Positions 63,811 to 64,000 of a DNA stretch of 64,000 nt are shown here, one piece after another (position 1 is the stretch's first letter; every line of letters starts with the position of its first letter). Source of the stretch: Kiritimatiellota bacterium (GTDB taxonomy: Bacteria > Verrucomicrobiota > Lentisphaeria > Oligosphaerales > JAADHN01). The notes beneath the pieces are model-generated. The model saw only the letters and a list, made by a program, of their open reading frames with translations, was not told the origin of the DNA and did no database searches. The stretch is taken from NCBI GenBank assembly GCA_013151865.1, contig JAADHN010000066.1, forward strand, positions 1,438-65,437, given 5' to 3'. Position numbers and translations under genes: made by a program.

Positions 63811-64000
63811 ATGGACGGAACAAACGGAAAAGCAACCTGGTTCAAACTGGCGGCGGGCCTGGGGGTGTTCTTCTTCGCTCTCCTGATCAGCAACCTTGTA
63901 CTGTTTGTGGTCGATACAACCGAATATGCCGTGATCACGCAGTTCGGTCGCCCGGTGCGGACAATCCTGGAGCCGGGACTCCACTGGAAACTGCCCGAAC
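63811..64000 (+). CDS. hflC: HflC (protease modulator), 5' end only
   Basis: Partial gene cut by the window end; 63 codons are seen. AAAGGAAAAAG precedes ATG 63811. The N-terminus has one membrane helix (about 12-34, KLAAGLGVFFFALLISNLVLFVV) and the opening of an SPFH domain, TEYAVITQFGRPVRTILEPGLHWKLP, as in HflC, the partner of HflK. The remainder lies outside the window. Confidence 0.9.
   Translation, partial: MDGTNGKATWFKLAAGLGVFFFALLISNLVLFVVDTTEYAVITQFGRPVRTILEPGLHWKLPE

Overview
The window is GC-rich, gene-dense bacterial chromosome. No rRNA, tRNA, CRISPR array, transposase or phage gene was seen. The gene content points to a Planctomycetota/PVC-like or related lineage (Phycisphaerae, Lentisphaerota, Hydrogenedentota and similar): a Tat-exported Gfo/Idh/MocA oxidoreductase, a HEAT-repeat protein fused to two DUF1080 (3-keto-disaccharide hydrolase) domains, a membrane Ser/Thr kinase with zinc ribbons, LVIVD-repeat and beta-helix secreted proteins, an EF-hand esterase and a DUF6785-type membrane protein. 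The lineage is inferred from family content only.

Layout. 0.3-8.5 kb (+): zinc-ribbon Ser/Thr kinase, Tat-exported Gfo/Idh/MocA protein, HEAT/F5-8C/DUF1080 giant. 8.8-15.2 kb (-): RidA, a PQ-loop-like small membrane protein, a GHL6-like secreted glycosidase, an RsuA/RluB pseudouridine synthase and a two-domain glycosyltransferase. 15.9-21.2 kb (+): NYN-LOTUS protein, a histidine kinase without an ATPase domain overlapping a degenerate NtrC-like regulator, and an M20 peptidase. 21.2-24.9 kb (-): ALG5-like glycosyltransferase, Gfo/Idh/MocA oxidoreductase, DegT aminotransferase. 25.2-26.8 kb (+): NagB and a Sel1 protein. 27.0-28.1 kb (-): PflX-like radical SAM protein. 28.9-30.6 kb (+): complete histidine kinase. 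30.8-34.7 kb (-): beta-helix protein, EF-hand esterase, methyltransferase. 35.2-43.6 kb (+): six-gene catabolic cluster with two sugar isomerases, an SDR, a Gfo/Idh/MocA dehydrogenase, an LVIVD protein and a glycyl radical enzyme. 43.7-59.3 kb: large secreted carbohydrate-active proteins and a DUF6785 transporter-like protein; one gene is split by a frameshift at an A6 run. 59.6-64.0 kb (+): small secreted Cys/His protein, double-parvulin isomerase with a Cys/His-rich segment, a cation-diffusion-facilitator/HflK fusion, and the start of HflC.

How the genes may work together. Most of the window fits a polysaccharide and sugar scavenger: secreted glycosidase-like and beta-helix proteins outside, a DUF6785 membrane protein, then dehydrogenases, isomerases and a glycyl radical enzyme inside, which implies anaerobic sugar or sugar-acid chemistry. 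The two most novel units are the glycyl radical enzyme cluster (35.2-43.6 kb), whose predicted active site is Cys-His-Trp rather than Cys-x-Glu and which has no adjacent activase, and the terminal operon that joins a metal-efflux membrane domain directly to HflK beside HflC and a periplasmic folding factor. A third oddity is a two-component pair in which both proteins have lost the parts needed for their usual chemistry.
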